A DNA stretch of 21,158 nucleotides from RGIG3102 sp964369915 (lineage in GTDB: Bacteria; Bacillota; Clostridia; Oscillospirales; Ruminococcaceae): contig CAYJGG010000031.1 in NCBI GenBank assembly GCA_964369915.1, positions 1 through 21,158 on the forward strand, in the 5' to 3' direction. Made by a program: the position numbers and the translations under genes. Below, in pieces: positions 1-6,080 of the stretch. Within the stretch, counting starts at the first letter, position 1. Each line of letters begins with the position of its first letter. The notes beneath the pieces are model-generated. The model was not told the DNA's origin. It saw only the letters and a program-made list of their open reading frames with translations, and did not search any database.

Positions 1-42
1 GGATTTTAAGTCCCTTGTGTCTGCCGATTCCACCACAGCGGC
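1..42 (-). tRNA. tRNA-Leu (anticodon UAA), 5' half, cut by window edge
   Basis: Read on the minus strand from base 42, the sequence starts with the acceptor strand GCCGCTG, then TG, a D-arm with GTG/CAC stem and GGAATCGGCAG-like loop, then an anticodon arm with stem AGGGA, loop CTTAAAA and the returning TCC. The anticodon in the loop is TAA, so the tRNA reads UUA (Leu). The variable arm, T-arm and 3' end lie outside the window. It has its own promoter just upstream. The fit to class II tRNA-Leu is strong although only about half the gene is present. Confidence 0.88.
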
Positions 43-60
43 AATTTTTAGTGCTTATTT

Positions 61-89
61 ATAATACAACATAATTTAATAAATGTCAA
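61..89 (-). promoter_or_regulatory. Promoter of the tRNA-Leu gene
   Basis: On the minus strand TTGACA (84-89) and TATTAT (61-66) are separated by 17 bases, close to the vegetative sigma-A consensus. The predicted start near base 54 gives a short leader of about 12 bases before the tRNA. The promoter starts about 20 bases after the stop codon of the TRIC gene, with no clear hairpin terminator between, so read-through from that gene into the tRNA is possible. Confidence 0.8.
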
Positions 90-107
90 CACCTTTTTTA
101 AAATAAA

Positions 108-731
108 TTAATTTTTTTTCACGTGAGGTAAATGAGCCCCTTTTATAATAGCCCACATACGAATTAAAAAAATTAATAGCAAGGGAATTCCAGCGGAAAC
201 TATGTCGTTTTTTATATTTAAAGTTAAGCAATAAACGAAAGCTCCAACGATAGAAGCAGTGGCATAAATTTCTTTTTTTAGTATTGTTGGCGTCACATTC
301 ACCATAATATCACGGAGTAATCCTCCGCCCACAGCAGATAATGTTCCAACAAAGCAAAGAAGAAAATAATTATCATTAAACCCTAAACTTATAGCCACTT
401 GCATTCCTACTATTGTGAAAATAGCAAGACCAATAGCATCAAGTGTGTTTATAATTAATAAAATATGATTTTTGTATTTAGATTTACTTAATGGCTTATA
501 TATAAGTATAGTTATAAAAGATGAAATAAGCGCAATAGTAAAAAAAGTTGGATTTGTAAAAAGGATAGGGGGAGTGTTGCCCAAAATTATATCTCTTGTC
601 ATACCACCCGCAGTAGCCGTAGAAACTGCTGCACAGTTTATTCCAAAAAAATCTAAATCATTATCTATTCCAATCATAGCACCTGCAAAAGCAAAGGTTA
701 TAGTGCCAATCACCTCTAAAATGAAAGTCAA
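108..731 (-). CDS. TRIC/UPF0126 family membrane protein (two-domain, YadS/YicG-like)
   Basis: A 207-residue hydrophobic protein built of two homologous halves, each a UPF0126 (Gly_transporter/TRIC) unit. Each half carries the family signature: AGGMTRDIILG near residues 41-51 and GGGLLRDIMVN near 135-145. The family has about seven membrane helices. Bacterial and archaeal homologues form trimeric cation channels, and some have been linked to glycine transport, so the substrate here is uncertain. The start is TTG at 731: the Shine-Dalgarno AGGAG lies 8 bases before it and no ATG fits. The gene is monocistronic in appearance, with its own promoter (770-798) and a palindrome over the predicted transcription start. 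The length is normal for the family. Confidence 0.88.
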   Translation of the reverse strand: MTFILEVIGTITFAFAGAMIGIDNDLDFFGINCAAVSTATAGGMTRDIILGNTPPILFTNPTFFTIALISSFITILIYKPLSKSKYKNHILLIINTLDAIGLAIFTIVGMQVAISLGFNDNYFLLCFVGTLSAVGGGLLRDIMVNVTPTILKKEIYATASIVGAFVYCLTLNIKNDIVSAGIPLLLIFLIRMWAIIKGAHLPHVKKN

Positions 732-750
732 AATGAATACTCCTTTTATA

Positions 751-766
751 TAATGTATTTACATTA
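751..766. promoter_or_regulatory. Perfect palindrome over the TRIC transcription start (possible operator)
   Basis: TAATGTA TT TACATTA is a perfect inverted repeat with 7-base arms. It lies between the -10 box and the Shine-Dalgarno of the TRIC gene, at the predicted transcription start near 763. That position suits a repressor operator, but no cognate regulator is evident, and in AT-rich DNA a 7-base arm could arise by chance. Confidence 0.35.
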
Positions 767-769
767 AGA

Positions 770-798
770 ATAGTACCATTTTAAATTAATTTAGTCAA
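770..798 (-). promoter_or_regulatory. Promoter of the TRIC gene
   Basis: On the minus strand TTGACT (793-798), a 17-base spacer and TACTAT (770-775), with an upstream TG giving an extended -10 (TGGTACTAT). It lies about 40 bases before the TTG start. Confidence 0.7.
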
Positions 799-827
799 TG
801 ATTTAGTGAAATTAAATGAAATAATTC

Positions 828-856
828 TTGTATAAAATTTAAAGCTATGATAAAAT
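828..856 (+). promoter_or_regulatory. Promoter of the DUF4317 gene
   Basis: TTGTAT (828-833), a 17-base spacer and TAAAAT (851-856) with an extended TGA before the -10 box. The predicted start near 863 leaves about 30 bases of leader before the Shine-Dalgarno site. It diverges from the TRIC promoter at 770-798. Confidence 0.6.
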
Positions 857-892
857 ACATTTATTGTTTAAATTAAAAAAAGGAACGTGAAA

Positions 893-2023
893 ATGAGAGA
901 AAAAGAAATATCAGAAATAAAAAGAAGATTTAAAAACGATGGCAATAATATAAATTATGTTATGGGCTGTTATGTTGATACAAGTAAACAAATTGTAAGT
1001 GAATTTCGTCAATCAATTTCTTTAATGCAAGAAGAAGAAAAAGAAAAAATGCTGACGATTTTAAGAAAAACTCTCAGTGGTACTTACGGTAAAAATTTAA
1101 TAGATTTAGAATTTTCAACACAGCAAGTTGCCGATAGCAAAGAACACACATTATTAATGGATTTAAAAAAATCAGGGCTTAGTAATGAAGCAGATATAAA
1201 AGAGTTGTATGAAAAAGTTATTAATTCTGTCGATTTAGAAGAACCTTACTTGATTTTACTTGCATTTGATAAATATGATGTTCCTTATAAAAATGAAAAA
1301 GGCGAGAAAAGTGATTTTGATTTTAGCGAAACATTTAGCTATTTTGTTTGTAGTGTTTGCCCTGTTAAAATGACAAAACCAGCCCTTGGCTATTATGTTA
1401 ATGAAAATGAGTTTCATAATAGTAAAATAGATTGGATAGTTTCATCTCCTATACTAGGATTTATGTTTCCAGCTTTTGATGATAGAAGCAGTAATATTTA
1501 TTCTGCGCTTCATTTCACAAAAGGAATTAATGGTGAAAACGAAGAATTTATTAGAAATATATTTAATATAGATCCAGAAATGCCAGCAGCAATTCAAATG
1601 CAAACTTTTAATAATGTTTTATCTGAAAGTCTTGGCGAAGAGTGTAATTTAGATATATTACAAACAATTCACTCAAAGGTTACAGAACTTGTTATATCGC
1701 ATAAAGAAGCAAAAGAGGAAGATCCTTTAAAATTTTCAAAACTACATCTAAAAGGGCTTTTATCACAATGTGAAGTTAGCGAAAAGAGTATAGATAAATT
1801 TGAAATGCAGTATGATGAAAAGTTTGGAGAAAGAGCAGAACTTGCTCCTAAAAATATAGTTGAAATTAAAAAGTTTAAACTGGAAACGCCGGATATTACA
1901 GTTAATGTTAATCCAGAGAGAACAGATTTAGTTGACACACAGATAATTGATGGAACAAAATACCTTTTAATTCGATTAGAAGATGGTGTGGAAGTTAATG
2001 GAGTTAATATAGATATAAAATAA
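893..2023 (+). CDS. DUF4317 family protein, function unknown
   Basis: A 376-residue soluble, charged protein. The N-terminus (MREKEISEIKRRF, followed by a NNINYVMGCYVD segment) matches my memory of DUF4317 proteins, which begin with a KKEI-EIKRRF and GCYV pattern and occur mainly in Clostridia. No catalytic motif or membrane segment is visible and the molecular function is unknown. A GTG at 887 is in frame, but it sits only two bases after the AGGA Shine-Dalgarno (881-884). The ATG at 893 has proper spacing and gives the family-typical start, so I chose it. The gene stands alone between its own promoter and a strong terminator. Confidence 0.82.
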   Translation: MREKEISEIKRRFKNDGNNINYVMGCYVDTSKQIVSEFRQSISLMQEEEKEKMLTILRKTLSGTYGKNLIDLEFSTQQVADSKEHTLLMDLKKSGLSNEADIKELYEKVINSVDLEEPYLILLAFDKYDVPYKNEKGEKSDFDFSETFSYFVCSVCPVKMTKPALGYYVNENEFHNSKIDWIVSSPILGFMFPAFDDRSSNIYSALHFTKGINGENEEFIRNIFNIDPEMPAAIQMQTFNNVLSESLGEECNLDILQTIHSKVTELVISHKEAKEEDPLKFSKLHLKGLLSQCEVSEKSIDKFEMQYDEKFGERAELAPKNIVEIKKFKLETPDITVNVNPERTDLVDTQIIDGTKYLLIRLEDGVEVNGVNIDIK

Positions 2024-2066
2024 AAAAAGCAACCATGTAGATTAATTAGTAACAATAAATTAAAAT

Positions 2067-2101
2067 AAAATGATAGTAGAATTTTGTTCTACTATCATTT
2101 T
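2067..2101. terminator. Bidirectional terminator between the DUF4317 and hydrogenase-GGDEF genes
   Basis: A perfect 15-bp stem (2067-2081 with 2087-2101, core TGATAGTAGAA) with a 5-base loop. It has a T-run on the plus strand and a T-rich tail on the minus strand. It lies between two convergent genes and can serve both. Confidence 0.85.
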
Positions 2102-2118
2102 TGATTTTTACCTATAAG

Positions 2119-3858
2119 TTATAATTTTCTTCTATCAGCACGCTTAAAGTTTTTGTAGTAATTTTCTTTATCTACATACATTTTTTTATCGGCTTCTTGT
2201 ATACAATCATCTAAATCCTCGCTAGAATAACTAAAAGAATGGCCTAAAGAAATAGCTAGAGTGTCTTCTTTACGAAGTTGTGCTTTTAAATTTTTGATGA
2301 TGTTATTAAATTCATCTTCGGTTTTACTGTTTGTATCCAAAATGATAAATTCATCACCACCAACTCGAAATACATTTCCATAAAAATATGATTTTAATAT
2401 ATTAGCGCAATTTTTTATTAATATATCTCCAAAGTTATGTCCAAAAATATCATTTGCTTCTTTTAAGCCATTAATATCTGCAAATAGTATTCCAATAAAC
2501 CCTGGATGAGTTAAATATAAATCTGATAATTCAGATGAATAACTATTTCTGTTTTTAACTCCTGTCAAATCATCTATAAAGCTTAAAGAACGGAATTTAT
2601 TTAATAAATAATATTTGCAGTTATCTTTATGATTATGTCCTGTTGCCATTGATTTAACAAAGGCTTCACAACTTCCATATCCACAAGAAAAACAATTTAT
2701 GTTTCTATCTTCTTTAGTTAATTTTCCAAGTTCGATATATGTGTTTTCTAAATCAATATTTTCGTTTTCGATATAAGATTTGCTCTTATCAAAATATTTT
2801 CTTATATAATCATTTAAATCTAAAGTTTTATTAAAGTGGTCCATTAATTTATCGCACTCATCTTTAGATAACTTTTTAATCATATTGTTTGTTTTATAAT
2901 CTATTGCATTTAGCCTTGCTGTTTTTAATGTTCCAGTTCCTATATTGCAACCATCAATACAATTTAAAGTGTCTACTAAAAGGGGAACAGGAGTATTATT
3001 TTTTATATCTTCTATATACTCTTTAAAATAACTTTCTATATTAGAAATCCCTTCAACAGATTTTATCCAAACATCGTCATTTAAATGATATTTTATGTTT
3101 TCACTAAGTCCACCTGGTCTTGGAAAAGCAAATCCAATAGAGCCTTCGGTATTATCAAAATTTAAACTTTCATAATCTTCAAGGTTAATATTTTTTGCTT
3201 TAATATAATCGATGAATTTTGCAAAAGTGACATTGTAATCAAGCATATTATTTGATATTTCACTAGAAATTTCACGTTTTTTACCTATACAAGGCGATAA
3301 AAACATAATTTTATCATTTGTTTTTATCTGTTTTTTTAAATAAGTTGCAAGACAGACAATAGGGCTTTGAATAGGAGATAAATATTCGATTAATTCAGGT
3401 CGATATTTTTCTATATAACTAACTACAACAGGACATGGCTGAGAAATTAAAGATAAAGGATTATTGTCTTTAATATGTTTTAAATGAGCCCAAGTGCAAA
3501 TATCTGCTCCAATAGAAACATCATACACTTTATTTACTCCAATAGATTTTAAATATCCTATAATTGAATTTATATTACTAAAATTTGTTTTTGCTGCAGG
3601 AGCAATAATAACAGAGATATTCTCGCCGTTATTTAAATTTTCAAAAAAAGTTTCGGTATCATCAATAAAATCTCTAGCATTATGATCGCATATTGAAATG
3701 CATTCACCGCAAGAAATACAAAAACCTTCTTTAATAAGTATTTTATTTTGGTCATTATCTAAAACAGCTTCATGGGCGTTTGTTGGACATTTGAATATGC
3801 ATTTATTACAGCCAACACATTCGCTGCTTACGGTATGAATATAGTTCATTTTCTCCAT
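2119..3858 (-). CDS. Ferredoxin / [FeFe]-hydrogenase-like / GGDEF fusion: probable redox- or H2-sensing diguanylate cyclase
   Basis: A 579-residue soluble protein with four parts. (1) Two [4Fe-4S] ferredoxin motifs with Cys14/17/20/24 and Cys47/50/53/57. (2) A [FeFe]-hydrogenase large-subunit C-terminal domain, about 80-320, keeping all four H-cluster cysteines: Cys142 (SQPCPVV), Cys190 (LSPCIGKK), Cys300 and Cys304 (NCIDGCNIG). (3) A short 4Cys Fe-S domain (PF04060 type, Cys389/392/397/414) after a helical linker. (4) A GGDEF domain (about 424-570) with intact GGDEF at 500-504 but no RxxD inhibitory site. Catalytic hydrogenases have Cys-Cys-Pro at the first H-cluster site; here it is Pro-Cys-Pro, so the proton-relay Cys is missing, as expected of sensory rather than catalytic members. 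The likely role is to set c-di-GMP synthesis by redox state or H2 (inference). The start is ATG 3858, 7 bases after AGGAG. A longer in-frame extension to 3885 lacks a Shine-Dalgarno. Confidence 0.88.
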   Translation of the reverse strand: MEKMNYIHTVSSECVGCNKCIFKCPTNAHEAVLDNDQNKILIKEGFCISCGECISICDHNARDFIDDTETFFENLNNGENISVIIAPAAKTNFSNINSIIGYLKSIGVNKVYDVSIGADICTWAHLKHIKDNNPLSLISQPCPVVVSYIEKYRPELIEYLSPIQSPIVCLATYLKKQIKTNDKIMFLSPCIGKKREISSEISNNMLDYNVTFAKFIDYIKAKNINLEDYESLNFDNTEGSIGFAFPRPGGLSENIKYHLNDDVWIKSVEGISNIESYFKEYIEDIKNNTPVPLLVDTLNCIDGCNIGTGTLKTARLNAIDYKTNNMIKKLSKDECDKLMDHFNKTLDLNDYIRKYFDKSKSYIENENIDLENTYIELGKLTKEDRNINCFSCGYGSCEAFVKSMATGHNHKDNCKYYLLNKFRSLSFIDDLTGVKNRNSYSSELSDLYLTHPGFIGILFADINGLKEANDIFGHNFGDILIKNCANILKSYFYGNVFRVGGDEFIILDTNSKTEDEFNNIIKNLKAQLRKEDTLAISLGHSFSYSSEDLDDCIQEADKKMYVDKENYYKNFKRADRRKL

Positions 3859-3870
3859 AGACCTACTCCT

Positions 3871-3900
3871 AAAATTGCAAAGCATTATTGAAAAATTGCA
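3871..3900. repeat. Two direct copies of AAAATTGCA, 21 bp apart
   Basis: AAAATTGCA at 3871-3879 and 3892-3900, spaced by two helical turns. They lie between the predicted transcription start (about 3909) and the Shine-Dalgarno of the hydrogenase-GGDEF gene. They could be binding sites for a dimeric regulator, but the units are short and AT-rich. Confidence 0.35.
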
Positions 3901-3915
3901 GATTATATCAATATA

Positions 3916-3944
3916 ATTATAGCAATATTTTAAAATTAAGTCAA
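3916..3944 (-). promoter_or_regulatory. Promoter of the hydrogenase-GGDEF gene
   Basis: On the minus strand TTGACT (3939-3944), a 17-base spacer and TATAAT (3916-3921). A strong sigma-A-type match. It diverges from the promoter of the MarR-like gene at 3981-4008. Confidence 0.78.
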
Positions 3945-3980
3945 TTTTAAAATTATTAAAAATATTATGATTATTAGTTC

Positions 3981-4008
3981 TTGATTTAAAAAAATATTAT
4001 AATATAAT
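3981..4008 (+). promoter_or_regulatory. Promoter of the small MarR-like gene
   Basis: TTGATT (3981-3986), a 16-base spacer and TATAAT (4003-4008). A second TATAAT overlaps at 3998-4003 but is poorly spaced. The leader is about 25-30 bases. Confidence 0.55.
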
Positions 4009-4041
4009 TAGAATAAAAGAAATTAAATTAAGAAGGGAATA

Positions 4042-4464
4042 ATGCTTATAATGAGAAAAACTTTTCATAAAATATATAATAAATTAAAAATACTGTTTAT
4101 TAAAAAAGTAATTAACATACAAAGTGATAAAAACATAAGTTTAAATGAAACTATAATAGCAGAATATATATATTTAAATGAAGGGATATCAATTAAAACT
4201 TTAGCAGAAGTTTTTAAATTATCTCCATCAAATATTAATTACAAATTGGAAAATCTAATAAATAAGAAAATTATAAAAAAAGAGCAATCAAAAATTGATA
4301 AAAGAGAATTTATTTTATTTATATGCGATGAATATAAAAATTATAATTTAAGAGAAGATAGATATATGTCCTCATTAAAAACACGATTACAAATTAAATT
4401 AGGTAGTGAAAGATATAAGGACTTAGAAGAAATAATTATAGAAGTAGATGATGAAATAGTATAA
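4042..4464 (+). CDS. Small winged-helix (MarR-like) transcriptional regulator
   Basis: A 140-residue basic protein. Residues about 35-100 form a winged helix of the MarR type: a helix ending in GISIKTLAEVF, a recognition helix around SPSNINYKLENLINKKII, then a wing with KIDKREFILF, the equivalent of the MarR D(K/R)R wing. The N-terminal helix is unusually lysine-rich and the C-terminal dimerisation helices look short for MarR. The start ATG 4042 follows GAAGGG by about 4-5 bases; ATG 4051 is possible but badly spaced. It diverges from the hydrogenase-GGDEF gene over a shared 183-base region, so it may regulate that gene, itself, or both (inference). Its ligand is unknown. Confidence 0.65.
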   Translation: MLIMRKTFHKIYNKLKILFIKKVINIQSDKNISLNETIIAEYIYLNEGISIKTLAEVFKLSPSNINYKLENLINKKIIKKEQSKIDKREFILFICDEYKNYNLREDRYMSSLKTRLQIKLGSERYKDLEEIIIEVDDEIV

Positions 4465-4465
4465 A

Positions 4466-4500
4466 AAAATCTTAGCCGAAATTTGGCTAAGATTTTTATT
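4466..4500. terminator. Bidirectional terminator between the MarR-like gene and xpt
   Basis: A 12-bp stem (4466-4477 with 4485-4496, core TCTTAGCC/GGCTAAGA), a 7-base loop and a TTTTTATTTTT tail on the plus strand; A-rich on the other side, so also usable by the convergent xpt gene. Confidence 0.85.
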
Positions 4501-4501
4501 T

Positions 4502-5071
4502 TTATTTAAAAATTATTTTTTTATCCTGCATACTATCTAAAATAGCAAGACTTTCTAAGCGATAACCTTTACTTCTAATTAGATCTCCGCCTTCTTGAAA
4601 TCCTTTTTCTATGGCAATACTAATGCCAGCAACTGAGCATTCAGCTTGCTTTGCAATATCTAAAAGTCCTAAAAGTGCATTTCCAGCGGCTAAAAAATCA
4701 TCTATTATTATAATATTATCATCACTACTTAAAAACTTTTTTGAAACAGTTATAGTGTAGTCTTTATTATAAGTAAAAGAATGAACATTACTAGTGTATA
4801 ATTCACCGTCTAAATTTTTACTTTTAGCTTTTTTTGCAAATAAAACTGGAACATTAAAATATTGAGCGGCTATAGAAGCAATTGCAATTCCAGAAGCTTC
4901 GATAGTTAGTATTTTAGTTATTTTATCATCTTTAAATCTTGATTTAATTTCTTTTCCAATTTCATTTAATAAATTTATATCAAGTTGATGATTTAAAAAG
5001 CTATCAACTTTTAATATATTACCTTCTTTAACAACTCCATCAGTTAGAATTTTTTGTTTTAATATATCCAT
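4502..5071 (-). CDS. xpt: Xanthine phosphoribosyltransferase
   Basis: A 189-residue cytosolic type I phosphoribosyltransferase that converts xanthine and PRPP to XMP in purine salvage. The N-terminus (ILKQKILTDGVV, then ILKVDSFLNHQLD) is diagnostic of Xpt. The PRPP-binding motif is at about 119-131 (NIIIIDDFLAAGN), with TIEASGIA at 57-63. The length matches the family (about 190). ATG 5071 follows GAGG by a normal spacing. In many Firmicutes xpt is followed by pbuX and preceded by a guanine riboswitch; neither is present here. Instead a perfect 23-bp hairpin occupies the start of the transcript. The gene appears monocistronic and ends at a shared terminator. Confidence 0.95.
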   Translation of the reverse strand: MDILKQKILTDGVVKEGNILKVDSFLNHQLDINLLNEIGKEIKSRFKDDKITKILTIEASGIAIASIAAQYFNVPVLFAKKAKSKNLDGELYTSNVHSFTYNKDYTITVSKKFLSSDDNIIIIDDFLAAGNALLGLLDIAKQAECSVAGISIAIEKGFQEGGDLIRSKGYRLESLAILDSMQDKKIIFK

Positions 5072-5094
5072 ATATTTTCCTCACATTCTATCTT

Positions 5095-5145
5095 TATAGT
5101 AACCGATATAATCCGAAACTAGTTCGGATTATATCGGTTACTATA
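5095..5145. repeat. Perfect 23-bp inverted repeat in the xpt leader (hairpin or operator)
   Basis: Arms 5095-5117 and 5123-5145 are exact complements, with a 5-base loop (5118-5122). On the xpt strand the arm contains GATATAATCCGAAC, and the repeat begins within a few bases of the predicted transcription start, so the xpt mRNA would open with this stem-loop. No T-run follows on either strand, so it is not a standard terminator. The CCGAAC core recalls the Bacillus PurBox (AWWWCCGAACWWT), but the spacing between arms is not that of PurR sites. It could act as a DNA operator, an mRNA-stabilising 5' hairpin, or a regulated RNA switch. Confidence 0.8.
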
Positions 5146-5149
5146 AGCT

Positions 5150-5158
5150 ATTATAACA
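5150..5158 (-). promoter_or_regulatory. Extended -10 promoter of xpt
   Basis: On the minus strand TGTTATAAT, a perfect extended -10 element. The -35 region (TTCATT, 17 bases upstream) is weak. The predicted start is near 5142-5144, at the edge of the 23-bp inverted repeat. Confidence 0.65.
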
Positions 5159-5226
5159 TAAAAAACATAAAAAATGAATATCTTATTATTATAAAATATG
5201 TAAATAATATATGAAAGGGACAATTA

Positions 5227-6039
5227 ATGAAACTTAAAAAAAGAATAACTTTTTTTTATCTTATGGTTTTAATATTTTGCGTGTTGAGTTTTACAAATAA
5301 TATAGGGAATGATGAAGACACAACGTTTGAAAAAAGCATGCAAACTTTTAACTACCAATTAAATAATCCAGAATTATATGCAGTGAAATTGAATGATGCA
5401 ATAGAAATGACAAACAGTGAGGAAAAAATAATATATTTAACTTTTGATGATGGACCAAGCCCAAGAACAGGAGAAATATTAGACATACTAAAAAAACATA
5501 ATGTTAAAGCAACTTTTTTTGTAGTAAAACCTCAGGAGGAAGAATACAATGAATATTTACTTCGTGCAGTAGAGCAGGGGCATTCAATTGGAATTCATTC
5601 TAATAGCCATAAATATAATGAAATATATGAAAGTGTAGAAAGTTTTTTATCTGATTTTGAATTAGCGTATGAATACATAAAATCAACAGCTGGAATAAGT
5701 CCAGTTATTTTTAGATTTCCCGGTGGAAGTGTTAATGATTATAACGATGATATTATAGTAGAATTAGCTAATGAAATGACACGTCGAGGTTTTGTTTACT
5801 TTGATTGGAATGTTGAAAGTAATGATAGTAATAATAATTTATCGGCATCTAGTATATATAATAATGTTATTAATGGAGTAGGAGAAAAAGAAAGAGCGGT
5901 AGTTATAATGCATGATTCATACACTAGGAAAACAACAGTTTCAGCACTGGATGACATAATAACCACTCTCTTAGAAAAAGGATATATTTTTAAAACATTA
6001 GATGAAACGGTAAAACCAATACAATTTAAAATAAAATAG
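5227..6039 (+). CDS. Membrane-anchored polysaccharide deacetylase (NodB domain)
   Basis: A 270-residue protein with an N-terminal signal anchor (KLKKR followed by a hydrophobic stretch, residues 7-22), so the catalytic domain is outside the membrane. A NodB/CE4 domain spans about 67-260. The five CE4 motifs are present: TFDDG with catalytic Asp74 and metal Asp75, H124-SNS-H128 (metal His pair), RFPGG at 163-167, DWN at 193-195, and the VVIMHDS His229. All catalytic residues are intact, so it should remove acetyl groups from N-acetylated sugars, most likely peptidoglycan, as PgdA or PdaA enzymes do. The substrate cannot be settled from sequence. ATG 5227 follows AAAGGG by about 7 bases. No clear promoter was found. 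Confidence 0.88.
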   Translation: MKLKKRITFFYLMVLIFCVLSFTNNIGNDEDTTFEKSMQTFNYQLNNPELYAVKLNDAIEMTNSEEKIIYLTFDDGPSPRTGEILDILKKHNVKATFFVVKPQEEEYNEYLLRAVEQGHSIGIHSNSHKYNEIYESVESFLSDFELAYEYIKSTAGISPVIFRFPGGSVNDYNDDIIVELANEMTRRGFVYFDWNVESNDSNNNLSASSIYNNVINGVGEKERAVVIMHDSYTRKTTVSALDDIITTLLEKGYIFKTLDETVKPIQFKIK

Positions 6040-6071
6040 CTTGCTAAACTTAATAGTTTAGCAAGCTATTT
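6034..6071. terminator. Bidirectional terminator between the deacetylase and pyk
   Basis: A 16-bp perfect stem (6034-6049 with 6056-6071, core AGCTTGCTAAAC) with a 6-base loop. It overlaps the TAG stop of the deacetylase and sits 10 bases past the pyk stop on the other strand. T-rich tails occur on both strands. Confidence 0.85.
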
Positions 6072-6080
6072 AAATTGTTA

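Noticed and set aside
1669..2055. Minus-strand open frame opposite the DUF4317 gene
   Set aside because: Antisense shadow; no ribosome site and no family-like sequence.
5095..5145. The 23-bp inverted repeat as a Rho-independent terminator
   Set aside because: No T-run follows the stem on either strand, and it lies upstream of xpt right after its promoter.
5072..5226. Guanine riboswitch upstream of xpt
   Set aside because: The leader is short and lacks the conserved purine-aptamer core and loop sequences; only the 23-bp inverted repeat is present.
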